Source: Pilasporangium apinafurcum
Lineage: Eukaryota > Oomycota > Peronosporomycetes > Pythiales > Pythiaceae
Direction: 5' to 3'
Assembly (NCBI GenBank): GCA_001600495.1
Contig: BCKE01000018.1
Location: forward strand, 468,339-532,338
DNA: 64,000 nucleotides
Every line of letters starts with the position of its first letter. Within the stretch, counting starts at the first letter, position 1. Positions 1-10,857 of this stretch are shown one piece after another. Both the position numbers and the translations under genes were made by a program. The notes beneath the pieces are model-generated. The model saw only the letters and a program-made list of their open reading frames with translations, searched no databases and had not been told where the DNA came from.

Positions 1-37
1 GTCAACGGAACGACGAACGCGGTCACGGATGGATTCT

Positions 38-1417
38 TCAGATATCTCTGAGATAGTGCTAGCAAAAAAGTGAACCTTCACACAAAAAGAATAAGACTCC
101 TGATAGTTGCATTCTGGAGATATCCGAGTGTGAACGTACGTGATGCGGGAACACTTTATAGATCTCGCTACCATGTGTGTGTGCAGTTACAGCGCGCTGC
201 ATTTTCGAGCCCGAGAAAGTAAACGATTCCCTTGAACTTGAGCTTGGCGGTCCGTTCATATCAGAATTTGATGGTGGCCCATTTCCATACCAGTGATCCA
301 CTTCGTCGTCCGAGTTGAACCCATTCGATCCACCCTCTGTGCTTTGCCATGTAACCAATATGTATTTTGACACGATTCGATCGGTTCCACGATGCAACGG
401 AATATCAACACGCAAGTAAATGTACATCGTGCATCCCTCCTGCAACACGGATGTGATCCCACCGATACCTTTCAGCGCGTACAATCCACTCTACATGTGC
501 ATACATACGTAAATTGTAACGCAATCCAACACATTCCAATAGTAGTTTTCACGAAAGATGCGCATACCATTCCCTTTTCAATCACAGTCATCCGCTGTGT
601 TGACTCTGAAAAATCGTATCCGCATACAACCCAATTAAACGGTGCAGAGTCGGATCGAATCTCCTGCACAACTTGCATGACCTCAGGTGCAAATACAATA
701 TCGTTGGTGAGGATGGATCGTTTCGAGGAGGTACGCGGTCGTCGACTGCGTGGTGTTTGTCTCAGAATGCTTCCATCTCTGCAACATGAATGACAAATTG
801 TTAGTCTAGACTCTACCTTATCACTCGGAAGTCATTGCACATACATAAGTTCATCCGGGTGCTGAAGAGATACATGCGCCAGCGCTCCTAAATGTTTCTA
901 TGCAAGCAATACAGGATATCAATACCATCTGGCTCCAATCTCACCTCACTGTAAATGCACGTACCCGAATAACATGGTTGAATTCTGTGTATTTCGTTCG
1001 CAAGTAAATCGGTAAGCTGCGCCCTTTCCAACAGAATGATATCAGATTAGGTGGTGCGCTGTCTTCTTCGTCAAAATCGACACGCATTAAGCCATAGCAG
1101 AGCGCATTCGGAGAGAAGAGATCAGGTGGCCACGTCGACTGGTCTGCGATGTTTCTATCCCCGGTTGCAACCACTTTCATCGTATTTCGACTCTCACGGG
1201 GATCCTAAGCCATCCATCATCATCACCATAACAACATTCATCACAATCAGACATCGAGCAAAACCATATCATCATGTACAGCAACACCCACCGCAAAGGA
1301 GAGAATAACCCATGTCGGCGTATCTTTGGTTTTCACGTCGTTCAGAACCTCCTCGACACGATCAAACGAGAGATCTTGCGCCTTCACTGTCCGCACAAAA
1401 GTATGAGGAATCTCCAT
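38..1417 (-). CDS. Tandem ADF-homology (coactosin/twinfilin-like) actin-binding protein
   Basis: Spliced minus-strand gene; exons 1292-1417, 961-1204, 847-889, 568-778, 140-490 and probably 38-58, about 331 residues, all phases compatible. Two ADF-homology domains are visible in series. The first reads TPTWVILSF, MKVVATGDRN, YGLMRVDFDE and FCWKG. The second reads APFNWVVCGYDF, LKGIGGITSVL, IYLRVDI and ILVTWQ. A basic linker (PRSRRPRTSSKRS) lies between them. A Gly/Ser/Asn-rich loop interrupts the second domain before its last helix. ADF-H proteins bind G- or F-actin, and two in one chain recalls twinfilin, though neither copy looks closer to twinfilin than to coactosin. The last exon is uncertain: with donor GTACGT at 139 the protein ends within the window, otherwise it may run off the left edge. 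The N-terminus may extend upstream of 1417, where the frame holds a TGA at 1445-1447. Confidence 0.72.
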
Positions 1418-1815
1418 AATGCAGTAGTAGGCAATTGATTCTGGTCAGAGGTTCTGTTCCGCACGGAGAAGAACGTCTCCCTCTTTGCTCTCCACGTGCC
1501 TCGTTGACAAGAAAGATCTACCCATCAAGCACATACAGCATTTAAGTCAATCATCGCCATGAATCAGTGATCTGTAGTTCTCTCACCTGCACGGTCAGGA
1601 GTGAGAGCGAAGCTTCCGCTTCTGCCTGCTGATCTTCTCGTCTTTGGATTATAGAGGTAAGTTACAGTGACTCAAGACGACGAAAACAGCAAACCAAACC
1701 ACAGAACGACTGATTTCGGCACCACAACGATTACGGATTGGTTGAAAATAAAGCTAATGTATTGATTTCATTGGGTAAAAATGAAAGAATAGTGCACCAA
1801 ACTAAATAACCCATC
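1418..1815. other. Gap between ADF-H gene and HD gene, possible 5' exon material
   Basis: No complete gene is seen. On the minus strand at about 1448-1520 the frame of the ADF-H gene stays open upstream of a single TGA and has a protein-like composition (ESKEGDVLLRAEQNL before the stop, PESIAYYCIME after it). A further block at about 1580-1645 could be another short exon ending at a GTGAGA donor. Either the gene has unplaced 5' exons or this is decayed coding sequence. Confidence 0.3.
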
Positions 1816-2879
1816 TCAGCCACGGCCTTCAAGCTCGCGGAAAAATTGCTGCAGGAACAATTCCATGAACGCATGTCGTTCGTTAGCGATGCGTTTACCA
1901 GCATTGGTCTTCATCTGGTGACGGAGCTTCAGTAGTTTCTAATTGTAGAGTTTCATCAATGCAACAAAAAAATTGCAGAGTAAAGAAGTGGATTTTTTTC
2001 TCAATGGGACAACCGCGTGTGCCGTACCTCGTAAAAATGGTTGATAGTCGTGCTAGGCCGATTAGGATGCATGTATTCCTCTTTGCTCAGAGATAGATTG
2101 GGTGGGATATCTGGGTCATATAATGCACGCTTCTTGGCGCCACCATAAGTGAGGCAACGTGCAATGCCGATCGCTCCGATTGCATCCTACAAGATGCATC
2201 AGTATCATACATTGAGATCAAGACAGGACATTTTTTTCATAACAGAGAGAAGGCGATTATTTCCATCGACACAAATGCACATACTAATCGATCTGCGTCT
2301 TGGACACAGGCAAATTCTGGAGTGATTTCCCTCTGCATTAATGGGAACAACACAAGATATTATTTTTGTGAAAAGCTACTTTGGACATCAGTACATGGTT
2401 ACGATCAGGTTTAGGCCGTACCGCTCCATGCGCTAGTTCTTCTTTAAAGCCAATTCCATCGATGATACCTATAATCAGCGCAATGCGCTCTGGATCAACC
2501 TGTTGCGATTGCAAAAACCTTTCTGCACGCTTCTCATTTCCACGTTCACATTGATACTTCCAGTCGTCAATGTCGTGCAGCAGCGCCGCCAAGTCCACGA
2601 TTTCCTTTCTGTCGTCAGGGATGCCCTATGAAGATCAAATCAGCTTTAACAAAGCCCACTGTGTACAATTCAGCGCAACAAAAGTACTTCTTCGTCCGCG
2701 ATGGTGCGCGCCAAGGTCCACACTCGTTCAATGTGCAGCCAATCGTGCGAAGCATCATTCGATTTCAGCTGTTGCTTCACGAAATCAACCGTACGTTGCA
2801 CTAATTCAGAAGTCGAGGTCGAAGAATATGACATTGAGCACAATGGGTTCAAATACGGACTGATGATGACATTCAGCAC
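1816..2879 (-). CDS. HD-domain phosphohydrolase (YedJ-like)
   Basis: Five exons (2688-2879, 2380-2625, 2285-2332, 2028-2186, 1816-1938), all introns phase 0, about 255 residues. The HD metal-binding signature is complete: the first histidine in ASHDWLHIERVW, the HD pair in LAALLHDIDDWKYQ, and the distal aspartate in VQDADRLDAIGAIGIAR. The next segment TYGGAKKRALYDPDI and the C-terminal helical tail fit the bacterial YedJ/eukaryotic HD-hydrolase family. Such enzymes use a divalent metal to hydrolyse phosphoester bonds; the substrate cannot be told from sequence. Translation could start at 2879 or at a second Met near 2834, which lies closer to the usual start of the family. No clear targeting signal. 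Its length and exon continuity argue for a working gene. Confidence 0.85.
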
Positions 2880-3822
2880 TTGCAGGAGCTTTTCGCGGGA
2901 TTTTTAGGATCAGCCACTCTGATTGGCGCGAAAAGCACCAAAATATCTACAATGAAATATCGTTATAGTTTATATGGATATTTAAACAGCTCACAAGATA
3001 TTATTAATATTATATGAACATAACTTATTTGTTTACTTTATAAAATAATGTCCATATATATTAACGAAAATAAGAGGTAATAGAAGTGAGTTCTATTGGA
3101 TAAAATAGTATTCGCATCATTCCGCTGGTTTCTAGATCTTGTTGACTTCGAGTCATCAGGTTCCACATGATATCGATCGTGATGGGAATAACAAATAGTT
3201 CCTTTTCAAGATTTTTTTGTACTAATGCACTATGTAAAGCTGTAGGAAGTTGGTAAAAACCATATCACATAGTAATATGCAAGTTCTAGATCTGATCAAC
3301 ATAGAGGAACTCAACTTGCGTCATATGAATTTGAGCGCTGGAATCAAATAATCCAACCACATTTACAACCTTCAGCTGACGTGCGAGTATGCATTAATAT
3401 CTACGTGCGCCGTCATCTTATCGCATTGTATGAGCTTCTGACAGTGTGAACAAAACCTAATTAGAGCGACCACTATCGAAGGATGCGGCAAGTGTCACTG
3501 AAAACGAGGCTTTTCAATCCACATGAAACTTGGGTCAGTAATGCCATTGCAAATGTTCCTGTGCACCCACACCTAGGATCTAGTCTTTTGGAATATTGCT
3601 ACTGCCGGTCTGCTTTTCTTAACTATAGTTTGTCGAAAGAGATAAGCATGCAGTTGATGTACAGGTCACTTGCTTATCCTGAATGTAAACATAAATCACA
3701 AAGAGAGAGGAAAATCGGACATGGTATAGCTCGAGATAGAACAAAATGCATGTACTTCGCCGCAAACAATAAAACCTGGAAAATATATACCACGTAATGT
3801 ATTTCTGTAAACAAATACCTAA
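2880..3822. other. AT-rich intergenic stretch
   Basis: No gene recognised. AT-rich around 2940-3110. An open frame of 104 codons on the plus strand (3483-3797) has no recognisable motif, no splice context and biased composition, so I leave it out. Confidence 0.5.
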
Positions 3823-4044
3823 TCAAGTGTAATAGAGTTCCAATCCCATGCCGTCATGAATCTCATAGTCCTCTAGCGTGATGTGGTCTTTGTAGATGGT
3901 ATACCACTTTTGTATCCGAATCTTCTGCGGGCGGGTTCCTACTTGCGCCGCCACGAGCTTCTTCAGATCGCCGACAGTATCATCCTCGTTGCACTTTACG
4001 CGGATCTTCTTACCCAAACGATCGTTTAGAATCACTTCAATCAT
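3823..4044 (-). CDS. UBL5: Ubiquitin-like protein 5 (UBL5/Hub1)
   Basis: A 73-residue single-exon protein that begins [13 protein letters not shown] and ends [10 protein letters not shown]. Every family hallmark is present: the [10 protein letters not shown] strand, [14 protein letters not shown] helix, [20 protein letters not shown] and the C-terminal double tyrosine (YYT) in place of the diglycine of conjugating ubiquitins. UBL5/Hub1 binds spliceosomal proteins (Snu66/Prp38 class) non-covalently and tunes 5' splice-site use. This is a known family role; here it sits in an intron-rich genome. The start at 4044 gives the exact family length; the frame stays open to 4119 but those extra residues are not conserved. 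Confidence 0.96.
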   Translation of the reverse strand: MIEVILNDRLGKKIRVKCNEDDTVGDLKKLVAAQVGTRPQKIRIQKWYTIYKDHITLEDYEIHDGMGLELYYT

Positions 4045-4235
4045 CTTGCGCTTCTCTTCTCTTCTGCTCCTTCCGATCTGATTGCGCCTTCTTCCGCTTG
4101 TTCCAGAACGTGACCACACTATTTACCTTTCCTTATGCCACACTATACTAGTAATAGTCACCTAATTTTGATGTTTTACCCCAGTTATTTCAGGATATTT
4201 CCTACGTTAATCTCATGTTGAGGATTATGTATTGC

Positions 4236-4821
4236 ATGAAGCCATCGATCCCAAAAATGGACGACGAGCAGATTCTGCTCTACCTCGTGGACGATCTGCT
4301 ATTGGATCTTTGCTTTGAGGCAAGTTGCAGTCTTTGAAGATGGTGCATAGATCTTGTTTTATCCTATTTGGTTTAATACTGTCTCTGTAGATGCATCAGG
4401 AGATTCGTGTCGAGGGCATGAGTCTCGATGAACTCTATGGTCTTACGCCCATAGAACGGGAAGGTTTGTCTTGAAATGTTGCTGTTCACTTTAAACAAAC
4501 GATTTCACAACTGCACTCCGCTTCGTTTCAGTGCACAACCCAGCAGCACAGCAACAAAGTCTTGTGGTGAGCTGTTTACGATGCAAGCGACAGGTACAAA
4601 TCTGAGCTTCTTGCTGTAGAAAGCGACTACTGCCACCTGCTAAGGACCTCTATCACTTATGATTTATGTAGGTTCATGCGTCTCGCTACGCACCCCATCT
4701 GGAGAAATGCATGGCCGGCAATCGAAGGCAAACGACTGCAGCACAACGACAGTATTTAGCAGATGAGAAACAGCTCCAAACGTTGCATGAACTTCCGCTG
4801 CCCAACATCAATGCTCTGTAA
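4236..4821 (+). CDS. SGF11: SAGA deubiquitinase-module subunit SGF11/ATXN7L3-like
   Basis: Four exons (4236-4319, 4391-4463, 4532-4593, 4672-4821), about 122 residues. The N-terminal amphipathic helix (LLYLVDDLLLDLCFEMHQEIR, read across the first splice) matches the segment by which Sgf11 docks into the deubiquitinase lobe. The C-terminal part has the SGF11 zinc finger: CLRCKRQVHASRYAPHLEK then C, giving the C-x2-C...H...C ligands. Sgf11 activates the Ubp8/USP22 protease that removes ubiquitin from H2B. The first intron opens with GC rather than GT (GAG|GCAAGT). Reading through it meets a stop at once, and splicing keeps phase 0. In-frame ATGs also lie at 4215 and 4257, so the exact start is open. 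No paralog seen nearby. Confidence 0.85.
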
Positions 4822-4874
4822 AACCTCTTTCTTTTTGTCTTAACAATAATGACTTCTACCACTATAGCAATAGC

Positions 4875-7800
4875 TCAAAAAACAGGCAGATCCTGGTCGT
4901 CAAACATGGCGTCATCGTCCTCGAACTCTTCCACTTCTTCACCATGCTCTTCTCCTCTCTCTTGGTGATGTTCAATCCAATCAGCCTCCCCTTCTTCATA
5001 AGTATGTTCTATATTTTGAGCGTCTCTTGTTTCATCCCACTCACCCTGTTCTTCTTCCTGTACAGAGTACTCACCATCTGCCTCAAACGGATTATCTACA
5101 GCGTACGGCCATCCTTCTGGCGGCGTCCACACACTCTCGCCGGTGCTGTGGTTGAACCAAAAGTAGTGGTTCGAGTTCGGATCAAAACCTTTCTCCCAGT
5201 CGCCAAACATCTCAGCCTCTTCGTCGTCTTCGTCTTCAGCACCTTCCTCAACCGGCTGCTCACCGACTGTAGGTTCATCTTCGGCTGCAAACGCTTCTTC
5301 GGTGGTGTTTACCTGATCGGCAGGAAAAGTATCTTCGGCTTCTTCTTCACCATCATCACCATATTCTTCGCCTACGTCCTGAGCTTCGGTAACTGACTCA
5401 TCATATGGTGGTTGTGTTTCGTATTGTATCTCTTGATTGAAATCAAAGGACTCGTCATTTGTATGCCCCAGCTCATCCCCTGTGTCAAACATTGAAGATG
5501 GGGTGGCATCTGCCTCCATAGCTGCAGCTTCGTCGGGTAGAGAACTATCTAGCCACGAAGTATGTGTCGTCAAATCTGCGTCGAGCTCGGTTTGTACATC
5601 AAATGGATTCTCAGATGTGGTGAATGGATCATCTGAAATTGCAAACGGGTCTTCGTCTTCCACGGTGCTGACGGCTTCCGTAGTGTCGTCCTTCGAAGTC
5701 AGCTCATGGTCACTTTCGAGTACACTTAAAGGCTCATCAAAATGAATACCTTGCGCGTCACTCATCGTCGCAGGATATGATAATGTATCCATCACAACTT
5801 CTCTGTTGCTCACAGAATAAGGTTCGTGATCTTGAGAATCCAGTGCAGTAACAAGTGAATCGTCCTCTACTTCCACGACCGTGCTGTCATCATTGTCGTT
5901 GAACGGGGATGTACTTGGTTCCAGAAAATCGAGTGCCGAGTCTTCTATCTCCAATGCTCGATCATGATCGATCTCTTCATCTGCTGTGTGGTTAGGCAAA
6001 GTATTTTCTCCGTGAGGTTCAGCATCTGCTGTCAAGTCGATGGGAATCTCACTTTCTGTCGATATCGGTAGAGACTGGAAGTGCTTGCTGCTGATGCTAT
6101 TATCTGGATGGTCGTCAAGATCCACACCATCCATTTTCTCGACGAATTCAGATGGTCGAACATCTTCCTGTTGCAGATCAGATGTGCCTTCTACTATGCT
6201 AGTAATGATTTCACGCAGTTCAGAAGCGCGCAAATACCTACAAAAGGTGCGAATCACGCTCGATCCTGGTGCATGGTGCTCCAGCTTCTCCAGTAACAGC
6301 CGAATACATTTTTTCACAACACCCAACCGGCCATATGCACGAGAGCATTCTTCCTCTTTGTCATCGTGTTCACCATCACGGCATTTAGCTTTTTCATATA
6401 ATGCATGACTCTCTCGTTCGTCCAAGATGTCGAGTGCTTCGAGGCTGTTGCGATATTCGTTAAGCTTTTTCCGGTCTCCCGGCTCCTTCTCACTCATCGA
6501 TAACAGCACGTTTAGTGCTGTGAGAGCGGTGGAAAACTCTTCCTCGGCGTGATTCAAGAAGTTAGTCACGGCCAGTGCATGCAAAAAATTGCTCTCCTTC
6601 GTGCTAGTGCTGGTACTCGCTTTAGTCTCGCCTGGAGGAACTCGCGTTATTACAGACCGTGGTGGTGAAGATGGCTTTCCTGGTGTGAGCATATTTTTGA
6701 CAGGACTATTACTCATTGGGGACTGCGGCTGCTGCTCGATTCGAAAGGTGACGACATCTTTGAGCTCGGTTGTCTCCATTGGTGGTGCTTCAATACGAAA
6801 GGTTACAACGTCATGGTCGCTAGTACTTGTTTTATGGTTGGCATCAGGCGATCTCTCTTCTGCATGGTTATTCGCAATCACATTGGTGCTTGTCCTCTTC
6901 TTAATCCCAGCGGTTGAGCCCGTCCGTGCCAGCGTTCCATTCATCGCGGCACTTGTTCTTCGTAGTGCCTTCTCTTGCGCCAGTTGTAGCCTCTCGGCCA
7001 CACTCATATTGATATCAAATGCAGGTCTGGACTTGCGCTTCTGTTCTTGCTTAAGCAGTGCTTGATCTACTGGTGGATGTCGCGGAGCGCTCAACTCGCT
7101 GGCTCTGCGCTGCTGTTGTTGTATGATGCTCGGATCCACAGGTGCTGCGGCTTTTTTCTTCTTCACGGCAGGTGGTGGAGGCAATGGAGGACCAAAGCAG
7201 TAGGCAGACGTTTTCGTTTTTGGTGGTGATCGGATTGCTTTGTTTCGTGATCGGAAACCAACCGCGCGACTTCGAAGTTCATCCTTCTGCCGTTGCTGTT
7301 CGCGATTAAAAGGCTTCTTCACTCGATCAGAGCCCTGTTCGCCATCATTTGATTCCCACATGTCCTCGTCTCGACTGTAATTGCTTCGACTGGTAGATAT
7401 TGCTGGTACGTCCTGAAATTGCTGCAAAATTTCGCATGCCTTGGTCACCCATAGAGACTGGAATTCTGGCAGCATCTCGTCGTCAAAGAGCGACTTACCA
7501 CGCTGCTGCTTCATGCTTGCGAGCTGCAGTGCCTTCTTCTTCTCTTTGGAATGGAGACTCGCGACTGGAGTTGATCCAAGTGACAGCAATGTTGGAAGGA
7601 GATTCATGACATGAACGATGTTCTTCCGTCGCTGCCGCTCATCAGTTTCCATAAGAAGGTTACCGGCTAAATCCAAATGTTCGAGAAATTTATGCAACGA
7701 TAGCAACCGAAGCGCGTGGATGTTGGTGATGCTATTGTTCGCAAGATTGAGAAATTGGAGTTTGGCGAGGTGTTCAATGTTCTTGACGGATTTGATGTTA

Positions 7801-10528
7801 TTATGACTCAAATTCAGCGCTCTCAAATCAAAGTTCTTGGTCACTCCAGCCATTGTTTTCAACTGATTATGCGCGAGATTCAACACTTGAAGTTTGGGGA
7901 AGATCGCTAACGCTTCGTCGTCGAGTTTGCTGAGCTTGTTCTTGGAGAGATCGAGCACCAGTGCGCACGGGAAATGACACTACAAATCATCCAAGTAAAC
8001 TATCGTTTAGAAGATAGATGAAAGGATACTTAATAGAACAAAGCTGCGTACTTCTTTGAAGAGTGCAAGATCAACGAGTCCATTTTCCGACAGAAGCAAT
8101 GCGATCAGTGTTCGGAACGGAATTTCATTTGGGAAATCCGTTAGCAATAGCCCACGCTTGAATTCAGAGTGAATCACCTTCGCAACGGCACGAGGTTTGG
8201 CATTCTTCATGACATCATACAGAACCAAATCCACTCGCTCCTCATCCTCATCCTCTTGCTCTGGATGGTCGTTCTCGCCACCTACAATGTGTGGATGAGT
8301 ACGGTCAAAGCCTGCTTTGAACGATGACGTAGTAGAAGCAGATGATGAAGAAGAACAAACAGATGGGGGGCATGTTTCACCCTCGTAATCACCCTCACTT
8401 GCATGGTAAATCAAGGACGACAGGTCTTCGCGCTGTAATGAATTGCTCGACTCTTGTTTGCCCGCCCGTTCGGAGCGATGAGAGGGGGCAATTGTATCTG
8501 ATTCTCCATCGGAGAGCTCGACAATCTCGCTGGCAATTGTGTCCGCGTCCATCCGTTTGGTGACAGTAGCAGCCGTGCTTCTTTTAGCGTTTTCACCGAC
8601 AGGTGCTATAGCTGTGACGCTTCGGCTCGTTTCGTGACTAACTTTAGTCTTGTCAGTCAATCGCTCAATGACAGGCGTATCCTCATCAGGAGGTAAAGAT
8701 TCGTCCTCATCTCGATCGCCTCCACTTGTGGAAGGATTAGAGTCTTCTTCTTCATTCCCAAATGGCGCCTCTTCATCTCGCAGCCAAGGCGAATCCTGGA
8801 TGGAAGTTGAGGTGACTGAAGCTGGAGTTTTCTTGATTTGATTGGATTTGTCATCATCGTCCAATTGGCAAAAAGACAGGAACGCGGAGATACCTGCCAT
8901 GAGAGTTGACCGTGGACTTTCGATAGTCGTTGATTCAAGGCGTTGAGACGTCGATGTCGTCGACGTGTGCGGTGCATTATTTGCTGCCACTCCACGATCA
9001 GGAGAAGAAATTGGCCGTTGTGACCTGTCGACGATTGCAGAGGTCGACTGGATGCTACTCTCTGCTCCTCTAGAAATGTCGGTTGAGACAGAAGTGGTAG
9101 GCGAGCTCCCTATATTACTAGAGCTGGGTTGTCTAGACGGAGCAAATGAGCTTAACGATGGTGGTGGAGGAGATGAAGGCGGCCTGTATTCTGGCTTCGG
9201 GCTTGCTGGTGCTTCACTTCTGTTGGTTGGACTCGTTTGAGTAATCTGCGTGGCCACGTTTGGTGGTGATGAATCTATCAGCGATGTCGTCGATACTGAT
9301 TGCATGATCGATGGATTAGAGTTGCGATTCCCTAAGGTCAGCAGTCCAGGTGCTGAGGCTTGCTTCTCAATGGAGGGATGCTCTCTCGTTCGACGAGGTG
9401 GCGTTGCATTGTTAGCAGATATTTGGTGCCGCTCAAGTGCGGATGTTGTTATTTGTGCACGCAGGGAAGTTGAAGGTGGCGTATCTGTGTTTGTTAGTTC
9501 TGGAGCTTGCAGCGATAATTGCGTAGACGGTGGAGGAGGTCCAAGTGTAGCATGACACTCCTGGACGAGCGCTTGCCATGGCGGACAGGCTGCTTTCTTA
9601 GATGGAGACGGTGAACATCTCGCTAGCAACGCATTCTCCAAACTCATCGTCGTTTGTGCGCTATCCATGAGCATTTTTACCTCCTTCTTGCTCGGCTCAA
9701 CTCCTGTGAGCAGCTTGAGCACACCTTTGAACTCTTCTTCATCAATTCCACCCGCTGTATTACGGTCGATCTGGCTGAGTGCCATTCGAATCTCGAGTCG
9801 TTTGTCTTCTCGTCGTAGAATGTCGGTGTATTGTGTTAGTTCCTGCTGCACGGCAGTCGAAACTTCGTTGCCTTTCAGGTTGACATGTGTGACATACTTA
9901 GTGTATTCCGGCAGCGATGATGTCTTTGACGTTCTCGTGTTTGGATCAATCTTTAAAGGTGTCTTCGCCGCAATGACCTGGAGTCGAAGCACCTCCAAAA
10001 TTGCTTTGGCTCCCTTCAGGATGTTCGAATCAACAAAATTAGCGTTACCATTAGTCTCAATGGTACATGCGCTCATAGAGTGCACTTACGTCATCGGTGA
10101 TGCGATTGTCTCGGAGATCAAGGGATGAGATCATGGGCATTTCCACAAGTGTCTCTGCTAGTGCAATTAGTTGTGGATCCGTGATATCTTCTTGGCGAAA
10201 ATCCGCAGTATGAAGCTCTTTCTGGCATGAAATTGCTTTGTATATGCTCTATAAGAGACATAAGGATGAGAATTTGCGATTTACGCCGTCGTGGGATGAT
10301 TTTTTTTACCTTTTCCAAACAGGACGGTGTTTCAATGTGCCGTCGCTCGGCATGTCTGGCGTACGTATCTCGAAACCTAAGGAATTGAGTAAGTAATGAA
10401 TTACATGTGTCATTTTATGTCAAAAACAAAATTGAATGAAGCTAGTTTAGCTACTTTTTGAGGTCATGAAGTGATGGCGACCGGAGCTCCTGGATTTTCT
10501 TACGCTTCTGGAAAATACCACTCAGCAT
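4875..10528 (-). CDS. Large LRR / EF-hand / WW-domain protein
   Basis: Five exons (10455-10528, 10310-10376, 10090-10248, 8052-10013, 4875-7979), phases all consistent, 1,788 residues. The N-terminal part has ribonuclease-inhibitor-type leucine-rich repeats (ISSLDLRDNRITDDGAKAIL, THVNLKGNEV), then an EF-hand-like loop DRNTAGGIDEEE, then a long Ser/Thr/Pro-rich low-complexity segment. After the last intron come SDS22-type LRRs (LVLDLSKNKLSKL, LQVLNLAHNQLKTM, LRALNLSHNNIKSV, LQFLNLANNSITNI) with a cap. A very acidic tail holds one WW domain (GDWEKGFDPNSNHYFWFNHS then TGESVWTPP). This architecture suggests a scaffold, perhaps cytoskeletal or ciliary. I do not recognise an exact ortholog. A split into two genes at the 7980-8051 intron is possible, but the frame LFKE|CHFPCALVLDLS joins cleanly. 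Confidence 0.75.
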
Positions 10529-10857
10529 GACTCCTGCTCCTCAAATTCGACCACGCTAGTTGATTGCGCTGAAAACTTGGGAATGTATGTATGTCTCACG
10601 TTGGCGATCTCTCCATGCAGAGCAAGCGCAGTGCTTCAGCACGTCACTACGCGTTTGATTTGGTTCTTGCTGTCAGCTGATGGTATTAACGTGGTGGCAA
10701 GTTTCGAAACGGCGCTCAAGAATAGCCTTTTTTCGATTATGGCGGCCACATCTGGGTTCAATCAATAATAATAACGAGAATACACGTCAACATCAGTTTA
10801 TGAACAGGATCACCAAGTTTCATTGACCAATTCACTTCACGCAGGCAGAGTTTGCCA
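10529..10857. promoter_or_regulatory. Divergent intergenic region, LRR gene / CFAP57
   Basis: A 329-bp space between two head-to-head start codons; both promoters must lie here. Minor plus-strand open frames inside it lack motifs. No canonical TATA box is obvious. Confidence 0.4.

Noticed and set aside
3483-3797. 104-codon plus frame between the HD gene and UBL5
   Set aside because: No motif, no splice or promoter context, AT-rich surroundings.
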